DNA of 63,240 nt from CAZUFB01 sp964619775 (lineage in GTDB: Bacteria > Actinomycetota > Coriobacteriia > Coriobacteriales > UMGS124): positions 1 to 63,240 of the forward strand of contig CAZUFB010000003.1 in the NCBI GenBank assembly GCA_964619775.1, given 5' to 3'. This document shows positions 1-8,053 of this stretch, piece after piece. Made by a program: the position numbers and the translations under genes. A model generated the notes under the pieces. The model was given only the letters and a program-made list of their open reading frames with translations. It had not been told where the DNA came from and did no database searches. Position 1 is the stretch's first letter, and each line of letters begins with the position of its first letter.

Positions 1-432
1 GTGGGCGAGACCGAGGTGCCGAGCCGCGCCTACGTGGCGAGCTTCGGCTTCAAGGGGTCCGACCAGCAGAAGAAGGCCGGCGTGCTGTCCGGCGGCGAGC
101 GCAACCGCCTGAACCTCGCGCTCACCCTCAAGCAGGGCGGCAACCTGCTGCTCCTGGACGAGCCCACCAACGACCTCGACGTCGAGACGCTTCAGAGCCT
201 CGAGCAGGCGCTGCTGGCGTTCCCGGGCTGCGCGGTGGTCGTGAGCCACGACCGCATGTTCCTTGACCGCGTGGCCACGCATATGCTTGCTTGGGAAGGT
301 ACCGACGACAACCCCGGGGCCTGGTATTGGTTCGAGGGCAACTTCGCCTCCTACCAGGAGAACCGCATCGCCCGCCTGGGGCCCGAGGCGTCGCGCCCGC
401 ACCGCCTGCACCGCAAGCTCACGCGCGACTAA
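1..432 (+). CDS. ettA: ABC-F translation factor EttA, C-terminal part (5' truncated)
   Basis: This is the last 143 residues of an ABC-F ATPase cut by the window edge. EttA-type proteins are soluble twin-ATPase factors that bind the ribosomal E site and gate entry into elongation according to the ATP/ADP ratio. Visible are the second-domain signature LSGGERNR, the Walker B stretch NLLLLDEPTNDLD with its D-loop, and the switch histidine in VVVSHDRMFLDRVATH. These are followed by the AWEG and FEGNFASYQE segment characteristic of the EttA C-terminus. The sequence ends in a short basic tail. No membrane segments are present, so it is not a transporter. A large palindrome begins two bases after the stop codon and may terminate its transcript. 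The family call is secure; EttA rather than another ABC-F rests on the C-terminal motif. Confidence 0.9.
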   Translation: MGETEVPSRAYVASFGFKGSDQQKKAGVLSGGERNRLNLALTLKQGGNLLLLDEPTNDLDVETLQSLEQALLAFPGCAVVVSHDRMFLDRVATHMLAWEGTDDNPGAWYWFEGNFASYQENRIARLGPEASRPHRLHRKLTRD

Positions 433-434
433 GA

Positions 435-531
435 CAGTCCGCAAAACCGCCGGGCGTCGTTGTGCTCGAGCATGCGCGCCCCTTGCGCGCGCCGCCCCGC
501 ACGTCTCGCTCGGCGGTTTTTCCGCAGACTG
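435..531. repeat. 97-bp palindromic element (family 1, copy A)
   Basis: A near-perfect inverted repeat starts two bases after the ettA stop. The left arm opens CAGTCCGCAAAACCGCCG and the right arm, read on the other strand, opens CAGTCTGCGGAAAAACCGCC. Pairing continues inward through GCG-rich sequence to a centre near position 483 (CCCCTTG). A collinear copy lies at 36431-36530 with the same outer arms and the same CCCCTTG centre. It could act as an rho-independent terminator without a U-run or be a mobile palindrome. It is not part of either neighbouring gene. Confidence 0.75.
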
Positions 532-560
532 CTCCGACGGAGGCGAAAAGGAGGGCCGGG

Positions 561-1643
561 ATGATCGGCGACAGGGGAGCGGGCCTCGCCGCTGCAAGCG
601 GGGAGGCCCGGCGTGAGGCGGCGCGTGAGGTGGCCGAGTGCGTCCTGGGGCAGTTGCGCCGGCCCTACCCCTGCTCGGCCTCACAGGTGCTGCGCGGCCC
701 GGACGACCTCGCGCTGCCCGTCGAGCGCTTCCCGGTGTTCTTCGGCTCCTTCGACTGGCATTCCTGCGTGCATTCGCACTGGGCGCTCGCGCGCCTGCTG
801 GCCGAGGGCCTGCTCGACCCCCTCTGGGAGAGGCGGGTCGCTTCTGCGCTCGACGAAAGCCTCCGGCCTGACGCCTTGAGGCGCGAGGCGGCCTCCTGGG
901 AGCGGCTGCCCGCCCATACCGAGCGCCCCTACGGCCTCACCTGGCTGCTCGTCCTCGACGCCGAGCTGGCCCGTCCAGAGGTCGCGCGGGCGCACCCGGC
1001 GTGGCGCCCGGCTCTGGGGCCGCTGGTGGACGTGCTGCTGCCGCGCGTGCGCGACTGGGTGCGGGGCCTCTCGCTGCCGGTGCGTTCGGGGGTTCACTCG
1101 GACACGGCGTGGTCGCTCGCGCTGGCCTGGGACTGGGCCGAGGCGGCGGGGGACGCCGCGCTGCGCAGCTCCGTGGCCGCGCGGGCCCGGGCGCTCTACC
1201 TGGACGACGCTTGTGCCCCGTGCGCCTACGAGCCGAGTGGCGAGACCTTCTCCTCGCCCATCATGAACGAGGCGGCCCTCATGGCGCGCGTCCTGGATGC
1301 CGAGGAGTTCGACCGCTGGATGCGCGGGTTCCTCCCGGCGGTGTTCGCGGGGCGGGGAGGGGGGTCACCCGACGGGGAGGACCCGCTGCTGCCCGATCCT
1401 GCGGCGGCGTGGGACGGCGAGAGCTATCTGGGCGTGCACGAGGTCGCGCTGCCGCTTGCCCGCTGTATCGCGGCCCGCGACGCGGCGTCGGCCCTCGCCG
1501 ACCAGGATGCCCGCGCCTACATGGCCTCACAGGCCCGTCGCTGGGAGCGCAAGGGGATGGAGGGCCTTGTGCTCGACGGCTGCCTTGCCGACCACTGGGT
1601 GGGCAGCTTCGTCGTCGCGTCTCTCGGCTGCCGGGACGCCTGA
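561..1643 (+). CDS. DUF2891 family protein
   Basis: A 360-residue protein of the DUF2891 family, whose biochemical role is not established. Family hallmarks seen here are the FFGSFDWHSCVHSHWALARLL segment in its two halves (FDWHSCVHSHW and ALARLL), TERPYGLTWLLVLDAEL, and LPVRSGVHSDTAWSLALAWD. The conserved His and Trp residues and the alternating helical pattern suggest an (alpha/alpha)-toroid fold like some carbohydrate-active enzymes, which is an inference. The chosen ATG at 561 follows a strong AGGAGGG Shine-Dalgarno sequence; the open frame continues upstream through the palindrome but without coding character. No signal peptide or membrane helix is apparent, so it is probably cytosolic. 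It stands alone: the next gene is convergent and only five bases away. Confidence 0.8.
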   Translation: MIGDRGAGLAAASGEARREAAREVAECVLGQLRRPYPCSASQVLRGPDDLALPVERFPVFFGSFDWHSCVHSHWALARLLAEGLLDPLWERRVASALDESLRPDALRREAASWERLPAHTERPYGLTWLLVLDAELARPEVARAHPAWRPALGPLVDVLLPRVRDWVRGLSLPVRSGVHSDTAWSLALAWDWAEAAGDAALRSSVAARARALYLDDACAPCAYEPSGETFSSPIMNEAALMARVLDAEEFDRWMRGFLPAVFAGRGGGSPDGEDPLLPDPAAAWDGESYLGVHEVALPLARCIAARDAASALADQDARAYMASQARRWERKGMEGLVLDGCLADHWVGSFVVASLGCRDA

Positions 1644-1648
1644 GGGGG

Positions 1649-2455
1649 CTATCGCTTGCCGCGCACGTAAAATTCCTGCATGTCGTCGAGGCGCAGGGCC
1701 CCGAGCCGGCCGCCGTAAGCGCACCCGCAGTCGATGTCGTGACGGTTCCAGCAGTGCCAGACGCTGCCGGGTTTCCAGCCGGCGCTCGCCTCGGCAACGG
1801 CGGGGTGCGCGCGGGCGAGGATGCCGTATGCGAGGTAGGTGGTGGGCGTGTGGCCGAACACGGTCTCCATCGGCGCGGGATGCGGGTAGTCGTACCAGCC
1901 TGTACGCGCCCAGACCATCGTCTGCTCGCACTGGGTGCCAAAACCTCCTCCCACGGCGACCTCGGCCCGGTGGGCGAGGGGGTCGTTCAGGCGGTCGCAG
2001 CGCAGGCGGGCCTGCGGGTCCCAGGCGTGCGGGTCGAACCCGGCGTGGACAAGCATGAAGGGCCTTCCGGCGGCCTCGACGCGCGCGAAGGGCGAGAGCC
2101 CCCGCAGCCAGGGTGCAAGCCGCTCGCGGCGCCAGTCGGGGTCGGTGCGGCGCAGCAGGGCCCCGCGCGTCGCCTCGCCGCCGTTGTAGGACCACGGGTC
2201 GCGGCCGTCCATCGCGAGGCCTTCGGGATCGCGGCATATGACGCAGCCGGCCATGTCCTCGTGGTTGCCGAGCAGCACGTGGACGTTGCGGGGCGCGTCG
2301 AGGCACCACAGAAGCATCTCGGGCGACTTGGGGCCACGGTCGAGAACGTCTCCCAGGATATACAGCTCGTCGCCGTCTGTGAGCGCTATCTTGTCGAGCA
2401 GGTGCTGGAACTGAGTGTAGCACCCATGGATGTCGGACACGGCGTATACCGCCAC
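1649..2455 (-). CDS. PPP-family metallophosphoesterase (serine/threonine phosphatase-like)
   Basis: A 268-residue calcineurin-like phosphoesterase. The dinuclear-metal motifs appear in order: DIHGC near the N-terminus, GDVLDRGP, GNHED, a later LVHAGFD and FGHTPT. This arrangement matches bacterial PPP phosphatases and ApaH-like proteins, which hydrolyse phosphoprotein or dinucleoside polyphosphate substrates. Which substrate applies here cannot be decided from sequence. It starts with GTG at 2455, supported by an AAGGAGGG ribosome-binding site. There is no signal peptide. It ends five bases from the convergent DUF2891 gene, leaving no room for a separate terminator between them. Confidence 0.85.
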   Translation of the reverse strand: MAVYAVSDIHGCYTQFQHLLDKIALTDGDELYILGDVLDRGPKSPEMLLWCLDAPRNVHVLLGNHEDMAGCVICRDPEGLAMDGRDPWSYNGGEATRGALLRRTDPDWRRERLAPWLRGLSPFARVEAAGRPFMLVHAGFDPHAWDPQARLRCDRLNDPLAHRAEVAVGGGFGTQCEQTMVWARTGWYDYPHPAPMETVFGHTPTTYLAYGILARAHPAVAEASAGWKPGSVWHCWNRHDIDCGCAYGGRLGALRLDDMQEFYVRGKR

Positions 2456-2518
2456 GCGCGGCCCTCCTTTCCGACCGGTTCGCGCCCTGCCGCGGCATGC
2501 GGGCCGAGACGGGTCGGG

Positions 2519-3184
2519 TCAGCCCCGGCGGCCGGGCCCGCCGCGCCACCCATAGCCGTGCCGGCGGCGGAAGAGAACGTAGGGTTCTTCGTCAGGATAG
2601 CCCTCGGAGACCTTTTCCACGACCAGATCGCCGGTGGCGAAGTCCTCGGCGGCGGTGACGAAGCAGGTGTAGCCGTCTTCGCCGTACTCGGTCATCAGGA
2701 CGTGCCGGGCGCGTCCGTCGGCGTCGTACTGGATCACGGCGCTGAGTGTGTCGGGCTCGCCGGGCCTGTCCGACGTCTCCACCCGCAGGTGGACGGGCAG
2801 GGAGCCCGGGGCGCTGGATTCCGTCTTCTCCACGCGGGTGAAGCTGTAGCCCTTTGCGGCGATGCCCGTCCACACGGCACCCACGGTGCCGAACGGGTGG
2901 CCCGACAACTCTGCCGCCTCGGCCAGCAGCACGTTCACGAAGTCGACGGCCGCACACAGCTCCCGGGCCAGCTCGTCATCTTCATCCGGTTCGCCCTCGG
3001 CGAACGGGAAGGCGTAGACGGTCTTGATGCCGCCCTTCTTCTTGCGCTCCGTCTCCACCGGGATGAGGCCGCGCACGCCGTAGGGGAACGCCTCGCCTTC
3101 CTCCATGGCGGGCCCGGTCGCGCGGCCTGCGCCCAGCTCGACGCGTCCGGCGCCGTAGCCGCTGTTGTCTCCCCGGAATAGCAC
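2519..3184 (-). CDS. Hypothetical acidic cytosolic protein
   Basis: A 221-residue protein with no family that I recognise. The sequence is acidic with balanced hydrophobic strands (for example TAEDFATGDLVVEKVSEG) and ends in a glycine/arginine-rich tail. It lacks a signal peptide and membrane helices. I place the start at GTG 3184, preceded by AAGGGGCGAGG; an internal ATG at 3106 is the alternative and would remove 26 residues. A -10-like TATAAT on the minus strand lies about 80 bases upstream, near 3268-3273. The open frame extends far upstream across the MFS gene, but that extension is a shadow of high G+C. Downstream is the phosphatase gene in the same direction, so the two may be co-transcribed. 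Confidence 0.6.
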   Translation of the reverse strand: MLFRGDNSGYGAGRVELGAGRATGPAMEEGEAFPYGVRGLIPVETERKKKGGIKTVYAFPFAEGEPDEDDELARELCAAVDFVNVLLAEAAELSGHPFGTVGAVWTGIAAKGYSFTRVEKTESSAPGSLPVHLRVETSDRPGEPDTLSAVIQYDADGRARHVLMTEYGEDGYTCFVTAAEDFATGDLVVEKVSEGYPDEEPYVLFRRRHGYGWRGGPGRRG

Positions 3185-3420
3185 AGCCCTCGCCCCTTTC
3201 TTGCCGCGTGCGGCGGCCCGTGTCGTCCCCGCTTGGCGGACGGCCCCTGCGTGCGGGTCCTCCAAAACGGGATTATACGGTCTTGAACGCGCCCGCTGGG
3301 CGCGCGGGGGCGGGCCTTGGCGAGAAACCAGCCCATCTGCGTGGTTCGGCGGGCCGACCGAAACCGTGCTCCCCGGTCCCGCACAGGCACCGCCGGTCTG
3401 GGGGAAGGGGTCCGGTCGCC

Positions 3421-4671
3421 TCACTCCTCGACCGAGAGGTTGCAGGCGCGCTCCTCGGCCACGAGCTCGGCAATGCGCCGACGCAGCACCACCGCGCACA
3501 CGAGCGGAAAGGCGACCACGACGCAGCTGGCGCCGACGAGCACGGTCTGCACCCCGAACGCCTCGGCCAGACCGGGGGCCAAAAACAACGGCAGCACGCC
3601 GGCCGAGGTGTAGCCGGCACCCATGACGGCGTTCACGCGGCCGAGGCTCTCGAGCGGGGCGTGGGTCTGCACGAGGGTGTTCTCGAGCGGGCTGACCATG
3701 CCGAACGCCACCCCGAGCAGGATCTGCCCCACAAAGGCGACCGCGACGCGGTCGGTGCCTACGTAGACGAGGCAGCCAACGCCCATCACGAAGAGCGCGA
3801 CCAGAAGCATGCGCACGTTGACATGGCGCGCGGGTAGGCGCAGCACAAGCATCGACCCCGCCACGCAACCCAGCCCCACGGCGCTTGAAAGCCACCCCAT
3901 CCACGCGATGTCGACCTGCAGCACGTCGCGGTAGAACAGAGCCTCGAGCGGGTCGAACGCCCCGAAGCCGAGAAACGACAGAAAACCTACCCAGAAGAGC
4001 AGGTTGAGCGTGGGCATGCCGAACACGGTGCGCACGCCCTCGCGTATCGAGACCGATTCCGCACCCGCGTCGTCCTCCGCGCGGGGGTCGCGCGCGGGCT
4101 GGAAGCGCCGCCAGGGGACGAGGGCGACCAGGGAGACGGCCGCCGCGAAATAAAAGACCGCGCGCGACGGGGCTATCGAGGCGATGGCGCCGCCGAGCAG
4201 CGGACCCACCACCACCGCGACGTTGGAGGCGGTGGAGACGACCGAATTGATGCTCTTGAGCTGGGTCGGGTCGTCGGTGAGGTAGGCGGGGTAGGACCGC
4301 ACCACCGCGTCGGCCAGGCCGAAGGCGGCCCCGAAGAGCGCGCCGGCGGCGAGCATGCCCCCCACGCCCTCCCCGACGACCTGGAACAGCAGGCTCGTGG
4401 CGACGAGCACGGCGACGCAGATGGCGAAGTGGCGCCGGGGCCCCAGCACGTCGAGCAGCGTGCCGCCGAGGAAGTTGCCGGCGACCATCGAAAGGTTGAG
4501 CAGCCCCACGGCGAGCGCCAGGTCGAGGGCGCTGCCGTCCATCTGGAACGTGATGGTGCCCATGATGCCGATGAAGTACGACGCCTGGACGCCTATGTAG
4601 AGCAGGAAGCGCATGGCGACGAGTCGCCAGGCTGCCGGGGTGAGCGCCTTCGCGCTGGCAACAAACGGCAT
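3421..4671 (-). CDS. MFS transporter
   Basis: A 416-residue major facilitator with about twelve hydrophobic segments and a cytoplasmic loop near the middle (acidic, DPRAEDDAGAES). The loop after helix 2 carries GGTLLDVLGPRRH, a variant of the MFS motif A, and the equivalent in the second half is LPARHVNVR. The type resembles MFS exporters with the 'YajR/enterobactin exporter-like' layout, but the substrate cannot be inferred. Start ATG 4671 begins MPFVASAKAL and avoids a non-hydrophobic upstream extension. It has no adjacent regulator. The upstream 236-base gap holds the dsdA terminator hairpin, so it is probably transcribed alone or with the downstream hypothetical gene. Confidence 0.85.
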   Translation of the reverse strand: MPFVASAKALTPAAWRLVAMRFLLYIGVQASYFIGIMGTITFQMDGSALDLALAVGLLNLSMVAGNFLGGTLLDVLGPRRHFAICVAVLVATSLLFQVVGEGVGGMLAAGALFGAAFGLADAVVRSYPAYLTDDPTQLKSINSVVSTASNVAVVVGPLLGGAIASIAPSRAVFYFAAAVSLVALVPWRRFQPARDPRAEDDAGAESVSIREGVRTVFGMPTLNLLFWVGFLSFLGFGAFDPLEALFYRDVLQVDIAWMGWLSSAVGLGCVAGSMLVLRLPARHVNVRMLLVALFVMGVGCLVYVGTDRVAVAFVGQILLGVAFGMVSPLENTLVQTHAPLESLGRVNAVMGAGYTSAGVLPLFLAPGLAEAFGVQTVLVGASCVVVAFPLVCAVVLRRRIAELVAEERACNLSVEE

Positions 4672-4832
4672 GGCAGGTTCTCTTTCGATGATGGGGGCGC
4701 TCTCGCGGCAATCGGACGCGGCGACCGGCCTGAAAGGCAAAAGCCGTGTACGGGCGTGCAGCCGTACGCGACCATACAATACAATAGCAGGATGATAAAG
4801 CCTGGACGTCAAAGAGGCAAGACGCCATGGAA

Positions 4833-4870
4833 TGAGCCCCGACGGGTCCCTTGCGGGACGTCGGGGCTCA
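4833..4870 (-). terminator. Terminator hairpin after dsdA
   Basis: A perfect 12-bp inverted repeat (TGAGCCCCGACG pairing with CGTCGGGGCTCA) surrounds a loop that itself pairs as GTCCC/GGGAC. It lies 38 bases past the dsdA stop on the minus strand. No U-run follows, as is common in high-G+C genomes. Confidence 0.65.
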
Positions 4871-4907
4871 GGCCGGTGTCGGCCGCCCGTCCGGCGTCAG
4901 CGGTCCG

Positions 4908-6251
4908 CTACAGGCAGGTCGCAAGGTAGCCCGCGCGCACCTCGGAGGGGACGAGCGCCCCGCCGGTCGCCCAGGCGACGTGGGTCGCGTCCGCCAGCAC
5001 CTCGCCCGTCAGGCCGTGCTGCTCGCAGTAGGCCGCGGTTGCAGGATACCCCAACAGCCCGACCGGCCCGGCGAAGGCGGCGCACGCCGAGGGTTCCACG
5101 TCGATGCCCTCGGCGTCGTGAAGCAGGCGCAGGTAGTCGAAAAGCCGTGCGTCGTCGATGGTGAACGACCCCGAGAGCAGGTTGGTCATCACGCGCGTCA
5201 CGAAGCCCGAGGGCGTGGCGCAGGCCAGCCCGTCGGCCTCGGTGGCACCGGTGAGGCCGAAGTCGCGGACGTTGGCGCGTTCGAAGAGCTGCGTGGCGAT
5301 GCCGAGCGTGACCGAGGGGCACTGCACCGGCTCACAGAAGAAGCAGTGCACATGGTCGCCAAAGAGCCGTTTGAGCCCATAGGACACCCCGCCCGGAGCA
5401 CTGCCTACCCCTGCGGGGATGTAGACGAGCAGCGGGTGGTCGGCGTCGACGGGGACGCCCTGCCTGTCGAGCTGTTCCTTGAGCCGGCCGGCCGCCACGG
5501 CGTAGCCTAGGAACAGGTCGATCGAGCGCTCGTCGTCCACGAAGTGGCTCAAGGGGTCGGCGTTGGAGGCGGCGCGGCCTTCGCGCACGGCGTGCGAGTA
5601 GTCGTCGGCGTATTCCACGACCTCGACGCCCTTGGAGCGCAGCAAGTCCTTCTTCCACTGCTTGGCGTCGGCCGACATGTGCACCACGACGCGGAAGCCC
5701 ACCGCCGCGCTCGTGACACCGATGGACAGCCCCAGGTTCCCGGTGGAGCCGACCTGCACGGTGCGGCGCCCGAATATCTCGCGCGCGGCGGGGTCGGCGA
5801 GGCGGGCGTGGTCGTCGTCGGGGCCCGTGAGCAGCCCTTCGGCGAGCGCGACGTCTTCGGCGTGCTTGAGCACCTCGTAGATGCCGCCGCGCGCCTTGAC
5901 GGACCCGGCGACGGCCAGGTGGCTGTCCATCTTGAGCAGCAGCCTGCCGGGTATCGTGCGGCCGAAGGCGCCCTCGAGGGCCCGCTGCATGGCCGGGATC
6001 GGGCGCAGCGGCGACTCGATGAGCCCGTTCGTCTCGCGCGTCTCGGGGAAGACGCGCATCAGGAAGGGCGCGAAGCGCTCCAAGCGTGCCGCGGCGTCGG
6101 CGATGGCGGCGTCGGGAACGACCAGCTCGCACAGGGCGTTCGTCAGGTCGTAGGGCAGCAGGCGCGGGTTGGCCCAGGCGAGCTCGCGTCCCTCAGCGAG
6201 CTGTGCGACGACGGGGTCGGGGCTGGTTGGCGTAGCTACTCCCTCATACAT
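4908..6251 (-). CDS. dsdA: D-serine ammonia-lyase (D-serine dehydratase)
   Basis: A 447-residue PLP enzyme converting D-serine to pyruvate and ammonia, matching the usual DsdA length. The Schiff-base lysine is in GSVKARGGIYEV, the phosphate-binding glycine region is VGSTGNLGLSIG, and the DsdA-specific stretches FLMRVFPETRETNGLIESPL and VHMSADAKQWKKDLLR are present (each shown in part). The C-terminal EPSACAAFAGP is also typical. It is cytosolic. No DsdC-type LysR regulator or DsdX permease is adjacent, although an MFS gene follows in the same direction. In host-associated anaerobes it can detoxify or ferment D-serine from diet and bacterial peptides. The ATG at 6251 follows GGAAGGAGCGC. Confidence 0.95.
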   Translation of the reverse strand: MYEGVATPTSPDPVVAQLAEGRELAWANPRLLPYDLTNALCELVVPDAAIADAAARLERFAPFLMRVFPETRETNGLIESPLRPIPAMQRALEGAFGRTIPGRLLLKMDSHLAVAGSVKARGGIYEVLKHAEDVALAEGLLTGPDDDHARLADPAAREIFGRRTVQVGSTGNLGLSIGVTSAAVGFRVVVHMSADAKQWKKDLLRSKGVEVVEYADDYSHAVREGRAASNADPLSHFVDDERSIDLFLGYAVAAGRLKEQLDRQGVPVDADHPLLVYIPAGVGSAPGGVSYGLKRLFGDHVHCFFCEPVQCPSVTLGIATQLFERANVRDFGLTGATEADGLACATPSGFVTRVMTNLLSGSFTIDDARLFDYLRLLHDAEGIDVEPSACAAFAGPVGLLGYPATAAYCEQHGLTGEVLADATHVAWATGGALVPSEVRAGYLATCL

Positions 6252-6436
6252 AGTGCGCTCCTTCCTGAGCGGTTGCGGAGCCTTGTCTGCGGCATTCCGC
6301 GAGTGCGCTGCCGGGCAGGGCCATTATCCGTCCGACGGCGCGTCGGGCCAAGCGTGCGATGGCGGGCGGTGCGGAGCGGCGCGGGGCCGGCCGAGTGTCC
6401 GACGTTGGACCGAAGGCGGCGGTATTCTAAGGGGCT

Positions 6437-6656
6437 GCGTCACGGATTTTGAGAAAATTGGCGGAAACCGCGTTTACTGCATCTGATGCGGAGACCAGTT
6501 TTGCCGTCTATGTCGTCCATGGCGGGTGCGTCCGAGTGCTTGTGGTCCCACAGTGTAAAGTGAACTTTGCATATCGAGACCCGGACGGACCGACGGAGTC
6601 TGAGTCCGACCGCAATAAACGTGTTTTCCGCCAAAATTTTGGAAAAACGTGACGCG
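6437..6656. repeat. 220-bp palindromic element (family 2, copy B) downstream of DUF559-like gene 1
   Basis: Outer arms of about 45 bp are inverted copies: the left starts GCGTCACGGATTTTGAG and the right, reverse-complemented, starts GCGTCACGTTTTTCCAA. Both continue with GGCGGAAA and a CGTTTAYTGC segment. The exact midpoint (6546.5) coincides with a small palindrome TGTGGTCCCACA at 6541-6552, so the element is a single unit rather than two chance repeats. It lies 65 bases past the stop of the DUF559-like gene and is the main content of the 470-base gap 6252-6721. A related solo copy is at 44361-44592. No direct target duplication is obvious. Confidence 0.75.
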
Positions 6657-6721
6657 GCGTCCCGCACGCCTTCCGCCCGGCGGTTTTCTACCGGTTGCCC
6701 GGCGGCCATGGCGTTGCCGCG

Positions 6722-7744
6722 CTAGGAGCGCCATGCCGGCAGTTCGCTGCACAGGAGTTCGCGGCGCAGGGTTCCCCGGCGCATCCGCCACTTGGCGCCG
6801 AGCATCTCGGGACGCAGACGCACCCCAAGGGCTTTGGCCAGCTTGCGCGCCTCGAGGTCGAAGGCGTACGCGCTGCCGAGCTCCTCGTAGGCGATTGTGG
6901 CGACGGGGATGCCGAGCGCCGTGAGCGCGTTGCCCCGTTTGCGGTCGCGGTTCGCTCGGTCCTCGTCGAAGTGCAGCTTGCCGTTGTATTCGACGGCGTA
7001 GTTGGCCCGGGGCCAGTAGGCGTCGAGGACGAGCAGGTCGCGTTGGAGGAGACCTCGCAGATGCGGTGGAACGGCGATGGGATGGTTCATTTCGGGCAGG
7101 GGCAACCCGTAGCCGCCCATCGTCCGGGGCAGGCAGAACAGCATGGCCATCCGGGTCTCAGCCACCGAGGCCGACCGGTCGGAGACCTGCCGCACGGCGC
7201 GCCGCGCCTGTGCCACGCCCGGGGTTCTGGGGACGCGGTCGAGAAAGCGGGAGAGACGTGCCACAGAGGTGAGCGGCAGGCAGCGGTCACTGCCCGCAAC
7301 GGAGCGGAACGGTAGGGAGTACGCCCCGCACGCCTCGTACAGAAGCTGGACAAGCCCGACGGGAGAGAGGAAGCGAGCCATCTGGAGCAGGGCGAACTCG
7401 GGCGTGCTCACATAAAGGCTCGGAGCTATCGAGATGAATGCGCCACTCGGGACGGGGCCGGTCCAGACGTGTGGGCGCACGCGGGGCGATGCGCGCCGGT
7501 CCTGCGGGCGGGGGACGAGCACGTCGACCGGTTCGCTCAGGTCGCGCAGCACGCCGTGCAGGGCGCGTTTGAGCTCGCCGTTGCCGGGTGCGGGCCCTTT
7601 GAGCACGCGCAGGCGTGCGGGGCGGATCCCCGACGCCTCCATACCGGCGGTTGCCAGGGGAAGCTTGCCGAGATAGGGCTGCCAGGTGAGACGCGCGGGT
7701 AGCCAGTATTCGAATGCGGAGAACATGCCCAGGTAGATAGCCAT
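6722..7744 (-). CDS. DUF559/Vsr-like nuclease-fold protein, paralogue 1
   Basis: A 340-residue protein with a C-terminal restriction-endonuclease-like domain. Key residues are the Asp in LDAYWPRANYAVEYNGK, the following Glu in VEYNGK, the His in KLHFDED, and the basic RDRKRGNALTALGI segment, as in DUF559/Vsr proteins. The N-terminal half contains PHVWTGPVPSGAF and SPEFALLQMA, resembling the wing of AbiEi-type antitoxin or transcription-factor proteins. The whole length aligns with the protein at 30937-32028 (shared LPR..GGYGLP.P..NH and WP.A..A.EY). ATG 7744 has no Shine-Dalgarno sequence; a TACAAT box sits directly upstream, so it may be a leaderless transcript. DNA binding or nicking is inferred; no activity is proven. 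A 220-bp palindrome follows it. Confidence 0.65.
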   Translation of the reverse strand: MAIYLGMFSAFEYWLPARLTWQPYLGKLPLATAGMEASGIRPARLRVLKGPAPGNGELKRALHGVLRDLSEPVDVLVPRPQDRRASPRVRPHVWTGPVPSGAFISIAPSLYVSTPEFALLQMARFLSPVGLVQLLYEACGAYSLPFRSVAGSDRCLPLTSVARLSRFLDRVPRTPGVAQARRAVRQVSDRSASVAETRMAMLFCLPRTMGGYGLPLPEMNHPIAVPPHLRGLLQRDLLVLDAYWPRANYAVEYNGKLHFDEDRANRDRKRGNALTALGIPVATIAYEELGSAYAFDLEARKLAKALGVRLRPEMLGAKWRMRRGTLRRELLCSELPAWRS

Positions 7745-7846
7745 AGGGTGATTGTAGGGACGGCAAAGGCCCTTCGATGTGGAGGTTTTGCCGAGCCGCA
7801 TGCGGCCCTGACGCGTTCTGTAGGGAGGGGCGCACGGTGTGAGGTC

Positions 7847-8046
7847 TGCGCGGCCCTGGACACCGTTCCGGTCCGGCGGTACCCGCTATCCCCGGCNNNN
7901 NNNNNNNNNNNNNNNNNNNNNNNNNNNNNNNNNNNNNNNNNNNNNNNNNNNNNNNNNNNNNNNNNNNNNNNNNNNNNNNNNNNNNNNNNNNNNNNNTGCG
8001 CGGCCCTGGACACCGTTCCGGTCCGGCGGTACCCGCTATCCCCGGC
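7847..8046. other. 100-N scaffold gap flanked by identical 50-bp sequences
   Basis: Positions 7897-7996 are N. The 50 bases before the gap (7847-7896) and after it (7997-8046) are identical, starting TGCGCGGCCCTGG. This is the signature of two contig ends that overlap but were not merged, so the true distance may be negative and the duplication artificial. It falls between the DUF559-like gene and the ECF S-component gene, damaging neither. The rest of the 309-base interval 7745-8053 shows no gene. Confidence 0.85.
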
Positions 8047-8053
8047 ACGCCGG

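Noticed and set aside
2519..4828. A 769-residue protein covering the hypothetical and MFS genes
   Set aside because: Most of it is a shadow of the MFS gene in another frame; only the last 221 residues look like a real protein.
4908..6251. Threonine dehydratase or cysteine synthase instead of D-serine dehydratase
   Set aside because: The length and the DsdA-specific blocks around the lysine and MSADAKQWKK identify DsdA.
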